DNA of 64,000 nucleotides from Ypsolopha sequella. Its lineage: Eukaryota; Arthropoda; Insecta; Lepidoptera; Ypsolophidae. Below are positions 1 through 10,101 of the stretch, piece after piece (position 1 is the first letter of the stretch; each line of letters starts with the position of its first letter). Both the position numbers and the translations under genes were made by a program. The notes under the pieces are model-generated. The model searched no databases. It was not told the origin of the DNA and was given only the letters and a program-made list of their open reading frames with translations. The DNA lies in the NCBI GenBank assembly GCA_934047225.1, contig OW203992.1:4825501-4889500 (forward strand), given 5' to 3'.

Positions 1-723
1 TTAAGCAATCAAATATTTATGTGAAACAATACAAAAATTAAAATTACAATAAAAAATAATACTGGTAGCTAATGTCTGTTTTAACATTATTTTTTGTATT
101 CGTTTTCTTCATCCCAACAGTTGTCTATACGTAAATGTTTCTCTTTCACTATCTAGGATGTTTTCTAGAAATTTTAAAAGCAAAGTAATTTTTTTAACTT
201 CTCTTGAAAAATTCGAGAAACACTCGAAACAATTACAAGACAAGGTAATTAAAACCATAACATATGTAACCATTAAATCTTTAAATATTTTATTCGCGTA
301 TGACTCGGTAAAATAAGCAAATATGATAAAAGCATACGCAACATCTTGAGAAAGAAATCTAGTAGAGCCACTTTCAATCTCTCTTTCATGTGTCTAAGGC
401 CCTATGTCTATGGTATAAATGGCCCCAGTCATCAGCTGTCAGTAGCCAAACTATAGTTCGACCAGGCATGAATAGTTAAGGCGCCGCGGTCCGGTTGTCC
501 CGGAAATCTTGTGAGTGATGGCATTAAGGCACGCGACCAATCCGGTTTAAGTACACTGTCACCGGTAGAACTGTACAATAGGGTACATTTTGGTTAATTT
601 TATGTAAAAATTAAATTCCGTTTCCCGTGATCGCGCTGTGTGCAAAAGATAAAGGGGTTGAAGTTTAGAAAAGACATGAAACTATTTAGGTGAGCTTTCA
701 TAAAATTTCAAAATATCGTTTGA
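1..723. other. No supported gene
   Basis: AT-rich sequence with many stops in all frames. A less AT-rich patch lies near 480-600, but I could not tie it to any family. No gene, RNA or repeat boundary is visible. Confidence 0.6.
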
Positions 724-872
724 TAATGGTGTCAATTCTGTGTTACATATTTGACAGGACTAAACTTGATTTAAGGGTTCTGTCCTTGTTATTTCGCTAC
801 TGAAAGAAAAAAACAGAACACTTAAATTAAGTTTAGTTCTGTCAAATATGTAACACTGAATCGACACAATTA
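724..872. repeat. Foldback MITE, copy 1
   Basis: Long imperfect inverted repeat. The left arm (about 724-780) contains GTGTTACATATTTGACAG and the right arm (about 815-872) contains its complement, extending to GTGTCRATTC at both outer ends. A related, more diverged copy lies at 46485-46665. No coding capacity; it is likely a small non-autonomous DNA element. Confidence 0.7.
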
Positions 873-1530
873 TTTATGTTAATAGATTTAAATAAAAATG
901 ATTATATAATTAAGTCATTTGTATTTAAAAAATCTAGGAGCCAAAATTACTTATAGTGTTTTTTATTTTCAATTATTTCTAATACTTTTTACAGCTGTTT
1001 TGCTCGGTAAATAGCTTTAAATTAATTAAAATGATTTTGGTAAAGAAAGTACGCATAGAAAAAAAGTAACAGTGGCTGAAAATAAAAATAAAATCTGCTA
1101 AAATTAGCTATTTTTTCACATCCTAAATTTTTTTGCACAGCAGCTATCTTCACAAAAATTGTTTAAAATTATTAGTTCATGCGTTTCTATATACTTCAAT
1201 ATAATAATAGCGGTTAAAATAACACGAAATTATAAAAAAAAACTGTAATTTTGGCTTCAACTGTAAAAAAATACAAAAAGATTTTCTTAGGAAAATTTGC
1301 TATATTTTGGATTATTGGAACTTGAATTACTTTAAATGTATCGAATAGTCCTTTTTCTTTGATTCGATCAACAAAAATATTACCTAACAATGTTTTGAAA
1401 TTTAATAATAGCTCACTTATATTTTCATGTTTTTTTTCCAAATTTAACCCCCTTGAGGCAGTACTTCCTCTAAAAATATCAAAACGATACAAATATCAAA
1501 ATGACAATTAGAAAAAGCCGAAAAAATCTA
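873..1530. other. No supported gene
   Basis: AT-rich. A 92-codon frame on the minus strand (1214-1492) is hydrophobic and low-complexity, with no recognisable domain, and I do not regard it as a gene. Confidence 0.6.
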
Positions 1531-1852
1531 CCCTACTGCTTCGACTAAAATAAAATAAATGGACGGGCCACAGCGTACAGATTTTTGAAGTTTGTAAAGT
1601 GAGCGCCGGCTCTCACTTCATCTCAGTCGGTTTCTGTTAGAAGAGTGACACGTACGCTTATTATTAAATTTCATCCAAATAACTGACGAAAAAATGCCTT
1701 CTTGTGCATTTCCAAAGTGCAAAAAGCAAAATAAATACTTACAATTAGGTATTGAAGTATAGTATATATCCAATTGCTTAGACTCGTTATGAGTGAGCAA
1801 ATTGTAAAGACAAGGCTCGTCCATTCATTTTATTTTGGTCGAAGCCCTACTG
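1531..1852 (+). mobile_element. P-element-like MITE with 8-bp target duplication
   Basis: The 306-bp element (1539-1844) is bounded by an exact 8-bp direct repeat, CCCTACTG (1531-1538 and 1845-1852). Its termini are inverted: the left begins CTTCGACTAAAATAAAAT, and the complement of the right begins CTTCGACCAAAATAAAAT. Inside is the beginning of a THAP zinc-finger reading frame (1694-1762). An 8-bp duplication plus an N-terminal THAP finger is what the P superfamily shows. hAT elements also make 8-bp duplications but usually carry a BED finger. The element is an internal-deletion derivative: left promoter region, first codons, then the right end. Confidence 0.75.
1694..1762 (+). pseudogene. 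Truncated THAP-domain start, P-like transposase remnant
   Basis: The frame opens ATG and reads MPSCAFPKCKKQNK, then runs into unrelated codons and a TAG at 1760-1762 (22 residues). The Met-Pro start and the first Cys pair with four residues between (C4 and C9) match the beginning of the C2CH THAP finger. The later Cys and His, and everything downstream, are missing. It cannot encode a transposase. The THAP assignment rests on a very short stretch but is supported by the P-type ends around it. Confidence 0.55.
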
Positions 1853-2925
1853 TACAATACCCAAACAATACCAAATAGAAATTACGTTTAGTAAAAAGTG
1901 TGCCGAAATTGTATCGGTGAAACGGTTGGCATATAGTCAACAACAATCACACGTGAGTGTTCAAGCCGTATGTATGTAATAATATTTTAGTAAAAAGTCT
2001 CTATATATGTAGGTACATACAACATATCCTATTTACTCTGTGCTGTCTGCTGGCCTTCATTTTATTTATTTTAGGTACTTACTTAATTCTAGTACTCGAT
2101 GAAGGTCGACAAGGATTAAATTTTACGTTTAGTTATAATAGAGCCACTGTGCGTCTTTTTACTTAAAATGTTTTGGCGGAACTAATGTGCGGAGTCACAT
2201 TATCGGAAGCCAGATAAAAATTGAATTGAATACCCTATCTAAAAAAATGTCATACGTTGAATGGATGCGGTTTTATTCAACAATGTTGAGGTAATCTGAT
2301 CAAAAATAAGAACAATCTCACCCAAATACGACTTTTTAAAATGAAATACAGCCGACTACAGCCATCCTTGAGTTTTGTCGCTAAAAAACAGACAAATACC
2401 ACAAAAAAAACAGACAAATACCACAAAAAAAAAACGTATTTCATGCACCGTCTGCAGTGTGTAGGGTCTACTGTCCTTGTGAATTCATAGGTTCAGCTCC
2501 ATTCCGATTGGCCATAGAAAGGGCTGACCGCTGCGTCCACCACCATGATTGAGGAAATAGACTGTCAAAGATAATGTGCGGTTTACATAGAATACATATT
2601 TAATTCAATCTTTATTATATAAGTGAAGGTAAACCAAGTTGACCCTTTTCCGACGGACCCTGGACACACGCAGCGAGTCCTTCGCGTGCCAATATTTACA
2701 AAAGAAATATATGGCGGGGCAAGTTGTTGCATTTTTAGCTATATTATTTACAAATAAAAATATAAGTATGAATTTTCTGAAACACAAATTTATTGCATAA
2801 ATATTTATTACAAAATAACTATTGAAATAAGGAACAAATTGAAAATTGCAATTAAATTCAACTTTCAAGTTAGCTGCGAAATTTCTAACACTACAAAAAC
2901 TTCACTTGATTTTTGTTTGATGGTC
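1853..2925. other. No supported gene
   Basis: AT-rich and heavily stopped. A short direct duplication of CAGACAAATACCACAAAAAA lies near 2390-2430. Open frames at 1957-2166 (plus) and 2605-2868 (minus) are short and featureless. Confidence 0.55.
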
Positions 2926-2989
2926 GCGGGCCGGATTTCAACGCTTCGCGGCAGGAGATGGCCCGCAGGCCGTAGTTTTCCCATCCCTG
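2926..2989 (-). mobile_element. hAT-like element end, fragment
   Basis: Read on the minus strand from 2989, the sequence begins CAGGGATGGGAAAACTACGG and then a GC-rich stretch (CCTGCGGGCC ... CCGGCCCGCG). This resembles hAT-type termini known from many insects. Only one end is visible, so the copy is truncated or its other end is unrecognisable. Confidence 0.4.
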
Positions 2990-3659
2990 GCTTAGAGCAT
3001 GTCTAAGATGCAATTAGGCGAACTTCGAGAGCGCAGTCGGCAGATACATATCGTACATTATGTCCCGCATATTTTACTGACAATCATATTTTACTTATAC
3101 GGTGTTGGTTAAGAATATTTAAAAGATTAGAATTAGATAAATCAAGGTAAAATTATATCTCACAAAAAATTTATTTTACCTTGTTTTATCTCATTCGAAT
3201 CTTTTAAAAAGTCTAAAAAGTCAATATTTAATATTTATTAAGAATATTAAATGATATACAGCCTACATAAACAGTCAAAAAAAATTTAAAATTTTGTACA
3301 AATCAACATTTTTTCACTTTTTCTACGATCGAATTGTAATTCTCACTTACCAAATTTTTATTCTATCCAGTCTTTTTCATACGAAACCACATTTACAAAC
3401 CTGATCTAAATGAAAAGACTACGATGAGGTAGCATTTATCTTAGCGTGAAGTAGCCTTCAAAGTCTAAGCAAGCAAAAACGCGGAACATCATACATATGG
3501 AGATACGCAGGTGTGGAGGGAGTTGTGGTGTACTGGGCGGAAATACAATTCGCGTCAATCAAAAAATGCAACTTGGGCAACTAAAGTAGACAAAAGACCC
3601 GACCAATCGGGATGGGTCTTTCAGATGTATTTCAGAACGATAAAAAATACAATATTATA
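2990..3659. repeat. AT-rich stretch with one foldback
   Basis: Positions 3113-3212 form a foldback: AAAAGATTAGAATTAGATAA at 3121 pairs with the complement ending at about 3206. The rest holds no gene or repeat that I recognise. Confidence 0.5.
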
Positions 3660-3959
3660 AAAAAATCTAATTGCCTATAGTTATTTGTGTTACAAGGGGC
3701 CCAAGTAATCTTTTGTTTGTCGAGGGCGTTATTTTAAATTCAGAGCGAAGTGGAGGATTTTATAGCAGAATGCTGAGCGCAGCGAGACAAAATATTTTAG
3801 TACCGACTGATACAGTATATTTTTGGTCACTACCTATGAGAAAGAGAAAAAGCTACGAGTACTTGGTATTTTGTAGTAATAATTGTTGCACCGCATTAGC
3901 TGCCTCATTTACTATGTTTCCAGGAGTTAATATATCACTATCACTACTCGAACTCATTT
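3660..3959. other. Unassigned; open frame without domain
   Basis: A plus-strand frame starting at 3671 runs through here and on into the neighbouring inverted-repeat elements up to 4174. Because it crosses element boundaries and matches no family, it is a chance frame. No gene is supported. Confidence 0.5.
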
Positions 3960-4621
3960 TTAAGGCGATATGTAAAAGTTTTAGCGTCCCTGTTACTCCA
4001 TATGCGAAAAAATCCTCAGTGCGACAGGGACGGATTCGTGGAAAAGTAGCAAAAAGTCGGTTTTATATTAATAAAAAATGTACTAAGGTTGCTATCAAAA
4101 TTTCGTTTAACCAGCCCCCCTATTGTGTATCTTTAGTTGCCAACTGCACGAGGTGCCTATTATCAAAAACATAGCTAAAAACTGAAATTTCAAAATTGCC
4201 TTTAATGGGTATTGAACTATTAACAATCTGTGTCGTCACTTCAAGTGCGAAAATATCCTTAGGACATCGGAATTCGATAGTATATCTATGTTTTTGATGA
4301 TAGACACCCAGTCCAGAAGGCAACTAGAGATACACAATAGGCCCGCTGGTCCTAGATACCGTTGAAACCCATCTAATAAAATATGGTTGCAGTCTATATA
4401 TGTCATACTAAATTGTCAAACCAGGAGAATTGGTGTCGAAAAGGACCTAATTTCAATAAATATTTCTATCGAGCCGAATTTCTCCAATCGCATTTCTGTT
4501 TTAACAGATCCCTAGAAAAAGAATCCAAAAATAATATACTATTTTATCAAAATAATACATTATTTACTTAAGTAGATATGCAAGTCTTTAAAGTGTCGAT
4601 TTTTTTTCCGTAGCGCCTTAA
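3960..4621 (+). mobile_element. TTAA-flanked MITE, family B, copy 1
   Basis: It begins TTAA-GGCGATATG at 3960 and ends GTAGCGCC-TTAA at 4621, so TTAA is duplicated and the termini are inverted (GGCG/CGCC). A second copy at 48505-48929 is collinear apart from a 237-bp insertion here (4112-4348). The duplicated TTAA is the target site used by piggyBac transposases, but the terminal GGCG is not the usual CCC start, so the superfamily is uncertain. Confidence 0.7.
4112..4348. mobile_element. 237-bp MITE inserted in the family B copy
   Basis: Absent from the sister copy near 48660, where the flanks are contiguous. Arms of about 60 bp are inverted: the left begins CAGCCCCCCTATTGTGTATC, and the complement of the right begins CAGCGGGCCTATTGTGTATC. 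No obvious target duplication is visible; a CAG in the empty site coincides with the element end, so a duplication could be hidden. No coding capacity. Confidence 0.75.
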
Positions 4622-5060
4622 TTACTATTTGCAATAACTTAGCGAAGAGTAGCGTGAAAATTTCTGAGAAAAGATTTAGATAAGGGCCCAATTTATAGGT
4701 GGCCACTTCGCTGCTGTACCTGTTAGCATTAATGAACCGAGAGAAGGTTCTCTTTTCATGAAACATGTCGCGTATAGTGGAATACATTTTATGTAAGTCA
4801 TTCGGTCACTTATCATAATTTTGCCTTAGGTAATTTATTTCAATTACAAAATTTGCAACTTTGGGATCCCAAAAAGCTAACGCTTTGCAAACCCCTAGCC
4901 AGTCTTGGATTTTCTTGTTCAGATAACTATGGATTGCAACTGTGAGAAAGTTGGTCTTGTCTTCGCTTCATTTTGATGGTACCCATCTGTCATTTTATAA
5001 GTATCTGAATTGTTCGAAAACTGTGCGAAATTACCTGAAGGCAAAAGTGTGTTATGCGTT
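4622..5060. other. No supported gene
   Basis: Unassigned AT-rich sequence. Short frames only. Confidence 0.55.
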
Positions 5061-5272
5061 AAGCTGGTACTAGACATGCCGCTAAAAGAACATGCTCAAA
5101 AAAAGCATGCTTACCGAACTGTATCTACATATTCGCTTATGTTTTAGCATGCTATGAAATGAAAAAAGCTTCGGTACCCGGGCTGTACACTCAAAAATCA
5201 AACGCCGCCGCCGCCGGTTACTTGGTAATAGCATGCTTTCGTGCTATTAGATAGCATGTCTATTCCTAGCTT
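5061..5272. mobile_element. Small inverted-repeat element (MITE)
   Basis: The left end AAGCTGGTACTAGACATGC (5061) and the complement of the right end AAGCTAGGAATAGACATGC (ending 5272) form 19-bp inverted termini with two differences. Internal GCATGC repeats add further folding. Length is 212 bp and non-coding. Confidence 0.6.
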
Positions 5273-6143
5273 TAGGCTATGGTACTACTGGTGCGGTTAT
5301 AATTTTAGCGCAAGCATTTACCAGACGCAGCATCATTTTGCTTAAGATCAAAGGCGTCAGACCACTGCGAGTGGTTACACTGTGGTATTGTTGTCTAATT
5401 TCAGATGTAACTTGCAGCTGGGCGTGTCTGACGAGTTATGTGTCTTCTCACTTCGTCGAGGTTGTTGCTAGTTTGTTTGATGAATGTGTGTTTGTGTAAC
5501 TAAAGCAGCATGTGAGCACAGGAAGTAAAATTTCTGCAAAAGTCTACGCAACGCTTATATTGCCCACTTTGTGCGAGCCCGTTGGACATTCGCTTTAAAT
5601 CATTGTAGCCGTTACGTATGACAGCAAAAAAATTGCTTTTGTAGGTTGACGTGCCGTCTGTACAAACACAATATAATCCGTACAGATAAGATAAGCTGGG
5701 CCGAAAAAAAAACAATTTTATTTTACTTTATATTACAAAAAAGCTTTCGTAATTTTCGTAGATTATGGAAAAATGTATCCTGATTCGTATTTTGAGATCT
5801 CTACTAAGTAGCTTAAATTATTGTATTCCCTACATACGTTCTGACAGGTATTTTATTATATTTTGATGAGCCTATATTGCAGTTTATTTACAAATCCTGT
5901 AAAACTTTCAGCATTGTAGTTATTCTATAATACCTTTTAACATGATGCAACTTGCTATCTTTAATTAAAAAATAATATAATTTCATAATTTTTCCAAAAT
6001 CTTCGTAGTATAACACAACTTTAGATTGTTCACGCATAACAAAATTCGAAAAATTGGTTACTGGGCCCACTCTTATGTATGGATTGTGCATTTTATAATT
6101 TTCATATAACTTTCAACTTCACGACTTCATCTTCTTTTTTTGT
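5273..6143. other. No supported gene
   Basis: Unassigned AT-rich sequence. Short minus-strand frames at 5500-5715 and 5888-6091 show no domain. Confidence 0.55.
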
Positions 6144-6480
6144 GGAAGAAACCGGACCAACCTGGCATAGAAAAACAAATAATAAAAGAGAATGGGAAGT
6201 TATGGGGGAGGCCTTTGCTCAGAAATGGACAGCTGAGATTTAAATTGAATTTTATAATAGGTATAAGTAAATAATAGTTAAGATACATGAAATAATAAAT
6301 AATAAGAAAATTATAACAATTAAAGGAATACATTTTTTTTAAGATGCATGAAATTATTAAACAATATTATCAATTTGAATGCAAACATATACTTTAAAAT
6401 ATGTGTATATAATATAATATATTAATGTAAAACAACCTAAGATGCCCACATGCTCAGAAATAAAGGCTATTTTTATTTTT
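6144..6480 (+). pseudogene. LINE 3' end with ORF2 C-terminal remnant
   Basis: A short frame ends REWEVMGEAFAQKWTAEI followed by TAA at 6241-6243, then an AT-rich 3' UTR-like tail to about 6480. A second copy, inverted, lies at 26884-27115 and matches both the coding end and the tail, which shows this is a mobile 3' end. The basic, Trp-rich C-terminus is like that of RTE-type ORF2 proteins. Everything upstream is missing, as expected of 5'-truncated LINE copies. The clade is uncertain. Confidence 0.6.
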
Positions 6481-6880
6481 ATTTTATAAACGATTATGCG
6501 TTGTTATATTACTAAAACTTGTTTTTCTGTCTTCCTAACTTGAGGAAAATTCATGTACTCAAAGTTTTGTTCTCATTTAAATACCTTCATCCTGTACCTT
6601 TCGTAATTCTAAGAACGCTAAGTTAAGTTAATATTTTTGCTCCGAAGCACTAACAAGACGTTTCAGATGCAACTTGTTATAACATTCCCCCAAAACTTAA
6701 GTCCAACTTTGTCCTCACATGTTTTAATTAGCATCTGGCAAAACTGCTCATACGGACAAGTTTGAGTAAACGTGGCGAAACGACTGCTGGGGTGTTATTC
6801 AAGTTTATTGGTATTTCTTTACCTCGAGGTCTAGAGAGAGAGCACTGTATCACGCGCTATCGAGCTCGATATGGTTTGCT
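6481..6880. other. No supported gene
   Basis: Unassigned AT-rich sequence without recognisable repeat boundaries. Confidence 0.5.
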
Positions 6881-7190
6881 ATGCTAGACTAACTGGACAT
6901 GTAAAGAGGAGGATGAGTGGAAGGTAAATCTCGACCGGACCTCCCTAGAAGGACCCATGCTGCTGACCATGCTGCTGACCAAATTGGCGACATACTGAAG
7001 AAGGGCAATGACAGAAGTACCCAGAATAGAAGATCGTATTACTAGATTGATGGACGTGGAAGAGGCGAAAGAGGTGTATAAGGATCGCAGCTGATGGAAA
7101 TCTGTAGTATCTGCCTACCCCTCGGGGAGACAGGCGTGAGTATATGTATGTATTTATGAACAGTGAAGGAAAAGACAGTGATATAAATCT
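6881..7190 (+). pseudogene. Degenerate LINE ORF2 C-terminal remnant
   Basis: Near 6880 the frame reads ARLTGHVKRRMSGR, resembling the R-L-x-W-x-G-H-V-x-R-M signature seen near the C-terminus of several LINE ORF2 proteins. It is followed by a segment (about 7000-7150) repeated in more decayed form at 17330-17400 and 59745-59905, ending in GGAGACAGGCGTGAGTATA. Stops and frameshifts break the frame. No clade assigned. Confidence 0.5.
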
Positions 7191-7230
7191 TAATGTCCTT
7201 AAAAGCAATTTTTAATTAAATAAAAGCACA

Positions 7231-7292
7231 GCCATGATTTTATCGAAACAAACTTAAAACAGCATTTTAAGTTTGTTTGGAAAAAATCATGA
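7231..7292. repeat. Short foldback
   Basis: CATGATTTTATCGAAACAAA at the left pairs with the complement at the right, around a short spacer. A 62-bp inverted repeat of unknown origin. Confidence 0.55.
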
Positions 7293-8197
7293 CTAATTGG
7301 TGATTTTATTTCAAACCGTTGGTTTTAAAACCTAACTTATAATGAAATATTGGCGTGAATTGCCATAGGCAAATATCTTTTTCACTTTTAACTTCTAAAC
7401 ATGAAAAACAAAGTAATGTTGTGCACTTTGTACCGAGCGGCTTAGGCTTAACTTTAAGAGGCGTCGTTACGCGCAAACCTTGATAAAAACTCTGTCACCA
7501 CATAGTGAAGTGTCTATGGAATGATATTATAACATTTTTGGCTAAATATATTAACATAATCTAGATCTATGTCTGTGTCGAACTAAAAACCGTGAAATTT
7601 GAGTAATATCTTAACAACAAATACGTAAATTAAACGGTTTTTTACTAAAAGTATAGCCGAATGTGCTTTTAGTGTTTTAGATAAAATGAAAAAATGAATA
7701 GGGTCAAACATCGAAAATGTTATCTAGATTAATAATAACCAAAAATAATGTTTGAAAACGTCCAGTCTTGCCAAAATGTGGTTTCTCCTGAAACAAGTTT
7801 TCAATTTGTGCCGGCGCCAGCGATGAAATCGGCACGATTGTATTGTCCTCACAAGTTTCATGGAGCGTGCACCTTAGAGCGAAGTGAAACAGCATGACAT
7901 TTGGCCATGCCCACAACTGAGTTCGCAGCATAACGATCTTTAACCGGGAAAACTCATTACATCTGGGTATGCTACAATAGATTGGACACCCCACGTGAAT
8001 TCCCAAAATATTTATATTTGTCATTGCAAATTCTTCCCTTCTTCCATCTTCCAGATTAATTCTCCAACTTCCATCTTTGATTCTTCCAAACAATAGTTCA
8101 CTTTAGGGGTCTAGTCTGCGTTTTAGTTATTTCTTCTAATATTAAAGTTTTTTTTTAACATCAAAAACAATTTGTATATCGTATTTTATAGTAGTAT
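7293..8197. other. Unassigned; 129-codon minus-strand frame
   Basis: The longest frame here is on the minus strand, 8093 down to 7704, starting MFGRIKDGSWRINLEDGRRE. Its composition is not low-complexity and it contains several Cys residues, but I recognise no motif, and the start lies close to the LTR element without promoter or splice evidence. It may be a decayed transposon coding piece. Otherwise the stretch is AT-rich with nothing recognisable. Confidence 0.35.
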
Positions 8198-8201
8198 ACA
8201 T

Positions 8202-8459
8202 TGTAGCATTCGCTACAAGTATTCAACCTTTTTATATATTTTTAGTCTTTCTTTATCGTTGGCTGCTTTTTGTACCATATTTTTCTTACTTCGGTTTTGT
8301 TATTTTTTGTGTATTTAAAGATAAATTATACGGTTTATTTACCTCTTTTTTTGGCTGTCACCAGGCTTGCCTGGTGGCAGTCCAAATTTAGGTCGAAATT
8401 ACGTTCGTTAATATGTAGTGGCTAAAAATATAATTTTTTTTTTTTAAAATAACGCTACA
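8202..8459 (+). repeat. 5' LTR (258 bp)
   Basis: Opens TGTAGCATTCGCTACA and closes CGCTACA, so the ends are also mutually inverted. It contains the palindrome CACCAGGCTTGCCTGGTG at 8359-8376 and a TATA-like TTTTTATATATT near 8231. Compared with the 3' LTR it lacks about 855 bp between GGCTGCTTTT and GTACCATATT. Confidence 0.8.
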
Positions 8460-8462
8460 AAC

Positions 8463-8698
8463 ATGGCGCCCGAACAAAAGGTAAGTACGGTTTTCTGAAT
8501 ATTACTTGCTGTACTTTAACATTTTTTTTTTCTCAATTCGACGGTGGTGTCTACGCTTTCGTAGACTAATTTTCCAACCTACTAAATTTTGTTTGTTTTC
8601 AGGCAGCGTTTTCTCTTCTAAGGAACCCCAATACCAAGCTGTCGAAAGGAACCAAATTTTTCCACGAAGAATATTTTTGTCTTTATGGGTACCCTTAA
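8463..8698 (+). CDS. Candidate spliced micro-gene inside LTR element (37 aa)
   Basis: An ATG overlapping the primer site starts MAPEQK (8463-8480). It is followed by a near-consensus 5' splice site AAAAG|GTAAGT (8481), a T-rich tract and TTTTCAG| ending at 8602. Joining the exons continues in frame with AAFSLLRNPNTKLSKGTK and further residues to TAA at 8696-8698, 37 residues in all. Two AATAAA signals (8727, 8735) follow. The product is short, basic in the middle and aromatic at the end, and I recognise no family. The splice signals, frame and poly(A) signals agree, but there is no expression evidence. The intron could also serve the element's own RNA, or the arrangement could be chance. Confidence 0.35.
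8464..8476 (+). promoter_or_regulatory. Primer binding site, tRNA-Lys type
   Basis: TGGCGCCCGAACA lies five bases after the 5' LTR. It matches the 3' end complement of tRNA-Lys as used by many reverse-transcribing elements. The match ends after 13 bases. The ATG of the candidate micro-gene overlaps its first two bases. Confidence 0.75.
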
Positions 8699-8726
8699 TT
8701 TGTGAAATTAATGTCCTATAAATTTT

Positions 8727-8740
8727 AATAAAGGAATAAA
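8727..8740 (+). terminator. Paired poly(A) signals
   Basis: AATAAA occurs at 8727-8732 and again at 8735-8740, 29 bases after the candidate micro-gene stop. Confidence 0.35.
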
Positions 8741-9465
8741 GTATTTACACACTTTTTGTGTATTACCTGTTTTATTTGAGTGTGTATATTATCCTATCCC
8801 TAACCTAATTTCCTTATGTATAGTTAGGTAGGACCTGCAGGTAAGTGCATTTCAATATTTAGTAGCCTATTACTTTCCATATCTATCATTAATAATTGTT
8901 ACCTGTTCTAGTAAATAATTTACACTGAGTTTTCAAGTCAAATAAATGTATTGTAATTTATCCATAAATGTGGTAGTTACTAGTTAAACATATTTATTGT
9001 GTTTCTAGCATAATTGTTGATACCAGTAGATCCGGGTGGTCACTTTATTCATTTTCTGTTGATCCCTAATCCAATATAGGCAATCTCATTTTGTTACAAA
9101 ATTTTCACAATAATATTGAGATTGGCTCTTCCATGCAAGAAATTTCGTCGCAAATCCTCGAATTAATCTTTTTGTTTTTACAGAACAAACGTTGAATTTT
9201 TCCCGAAAAGATTTTACAATTTCTGAAATCTTTGTTTACATTTTCAGTCTTGTCAACTGTCAAAGTCGACATTTGAATATTTGTCTATTATTTTGAACTT
9301 TCTGGTTTTAATTTTTTTAACAAACTATTTTCGCTGTATGGAGGTCAATTGAATAGCAAAACCTTTTTTTGCACATATCATTGCGGCTTCCGGTTTACAC
9401 TATTTTTGATAAATTCTCCTTTTTTTGTTAAGTAATGTATCCTCATGATTTTAATTTGTTGGCTC
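8741..9465. other. LTR element interior, non-coding
   Basis: AT-rich interior of the LTR retrotransposon with no open frame of note and no retroviral-type domain. Confidence 0.55.
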
Positions 9466-9872
9466 TTGGTTTGATGGTTGTTGATTTGTTGGTTATTTGT
9501 TTTGTTGATTGTTAGTTTGTTGGTTGTTGATTCGTTGGTAGTTAATTTGTTGGTTGTTGGTTTGTTGGTAGTTAATTTGTTGGTTGTTGATTTGTTGGTA
9601 GTTATTTTGTTGGTTTTTGGTTTGTTGGTTGTTGAGTTGATGGTTTTTGGATTGTTGTTTTGTTGATTTGTTGGTTTTTAATTGGTTAGTTCTTGTTTTG
9701 TTCATTGTTGGTTTGGTAGTTGTTAGTTTGTTGGTTGTTGATTTGTTGATCGTTAATTTGTTGGATGTTGATTTGTTGGTTGTTGAGTTGTTGGTTGTTG
9801 TTTGTTGGTTGTTAGTTTGTTGGTTATTGATTTGTTGGTCGTTAATTTGTTGTTTAGTGGTTTGTTAGTGTG
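9466..9872 (+). repeat. GT-rich tandem repeat in LTR element
   Basis: Irregular tandem array of units like TTGTTGGTTGTTGATTTG and TTGTTGGTAGTTAATT, about 400 bp in total. It produces long low-complexity frames (Leu/Val-rich on plus, Asn/Gln-rich on minus) that are by-products of the repeat and not genes. Confidence 0.8.
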
Positions 9873-9875
9873 TTG

Positions 9876-9975
9876 GTTTGTCCTTCTTCAGGCAGCAACG
9901 GAGCAACATTTCTACGTGATTGTTGCCTGAAGATAGTTTGTGGGTCAGAGAGCAATATAGGCTACTACTTTGTTT
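9876..9975 (+). repeat. Helitron-like fragment inside LTR element
   Basis: Shares GCAGCAACGGAGC, ATAGTTTGTGGG and ATAGGCTACT in the same order and spacing with the short Helitron-like element at 51508-51710. Ends are not preserved. Confidence 0.45.
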
Positions 9976-10101
9976 TTACTTAATCAAGTCCTTTTGTTTC
10001 AAGGCATTTTGATTAGTCTAAGGGTTTATTTGATTGTTTGCCCTTCTGGAAGTTAATTTCCTTTAAGCTAGTTTAAATTTTTTTGTGTCGTTTAAGGATA
10101 T

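Noticed and set aside
3671..4174. 167-codon plus-strand gene
   Set aside because: The frame crosses the boundary of a TTAA MITE and the left end of a second MITE inserted in it, so it is accidental.
9493..9868. Asn/Gln-rich and Leu/Val-rich frames on both strands
   Set aside because: They are translations of an irregular GT-rich tandem repeat; stops are missing because the repeat unit lacks them.
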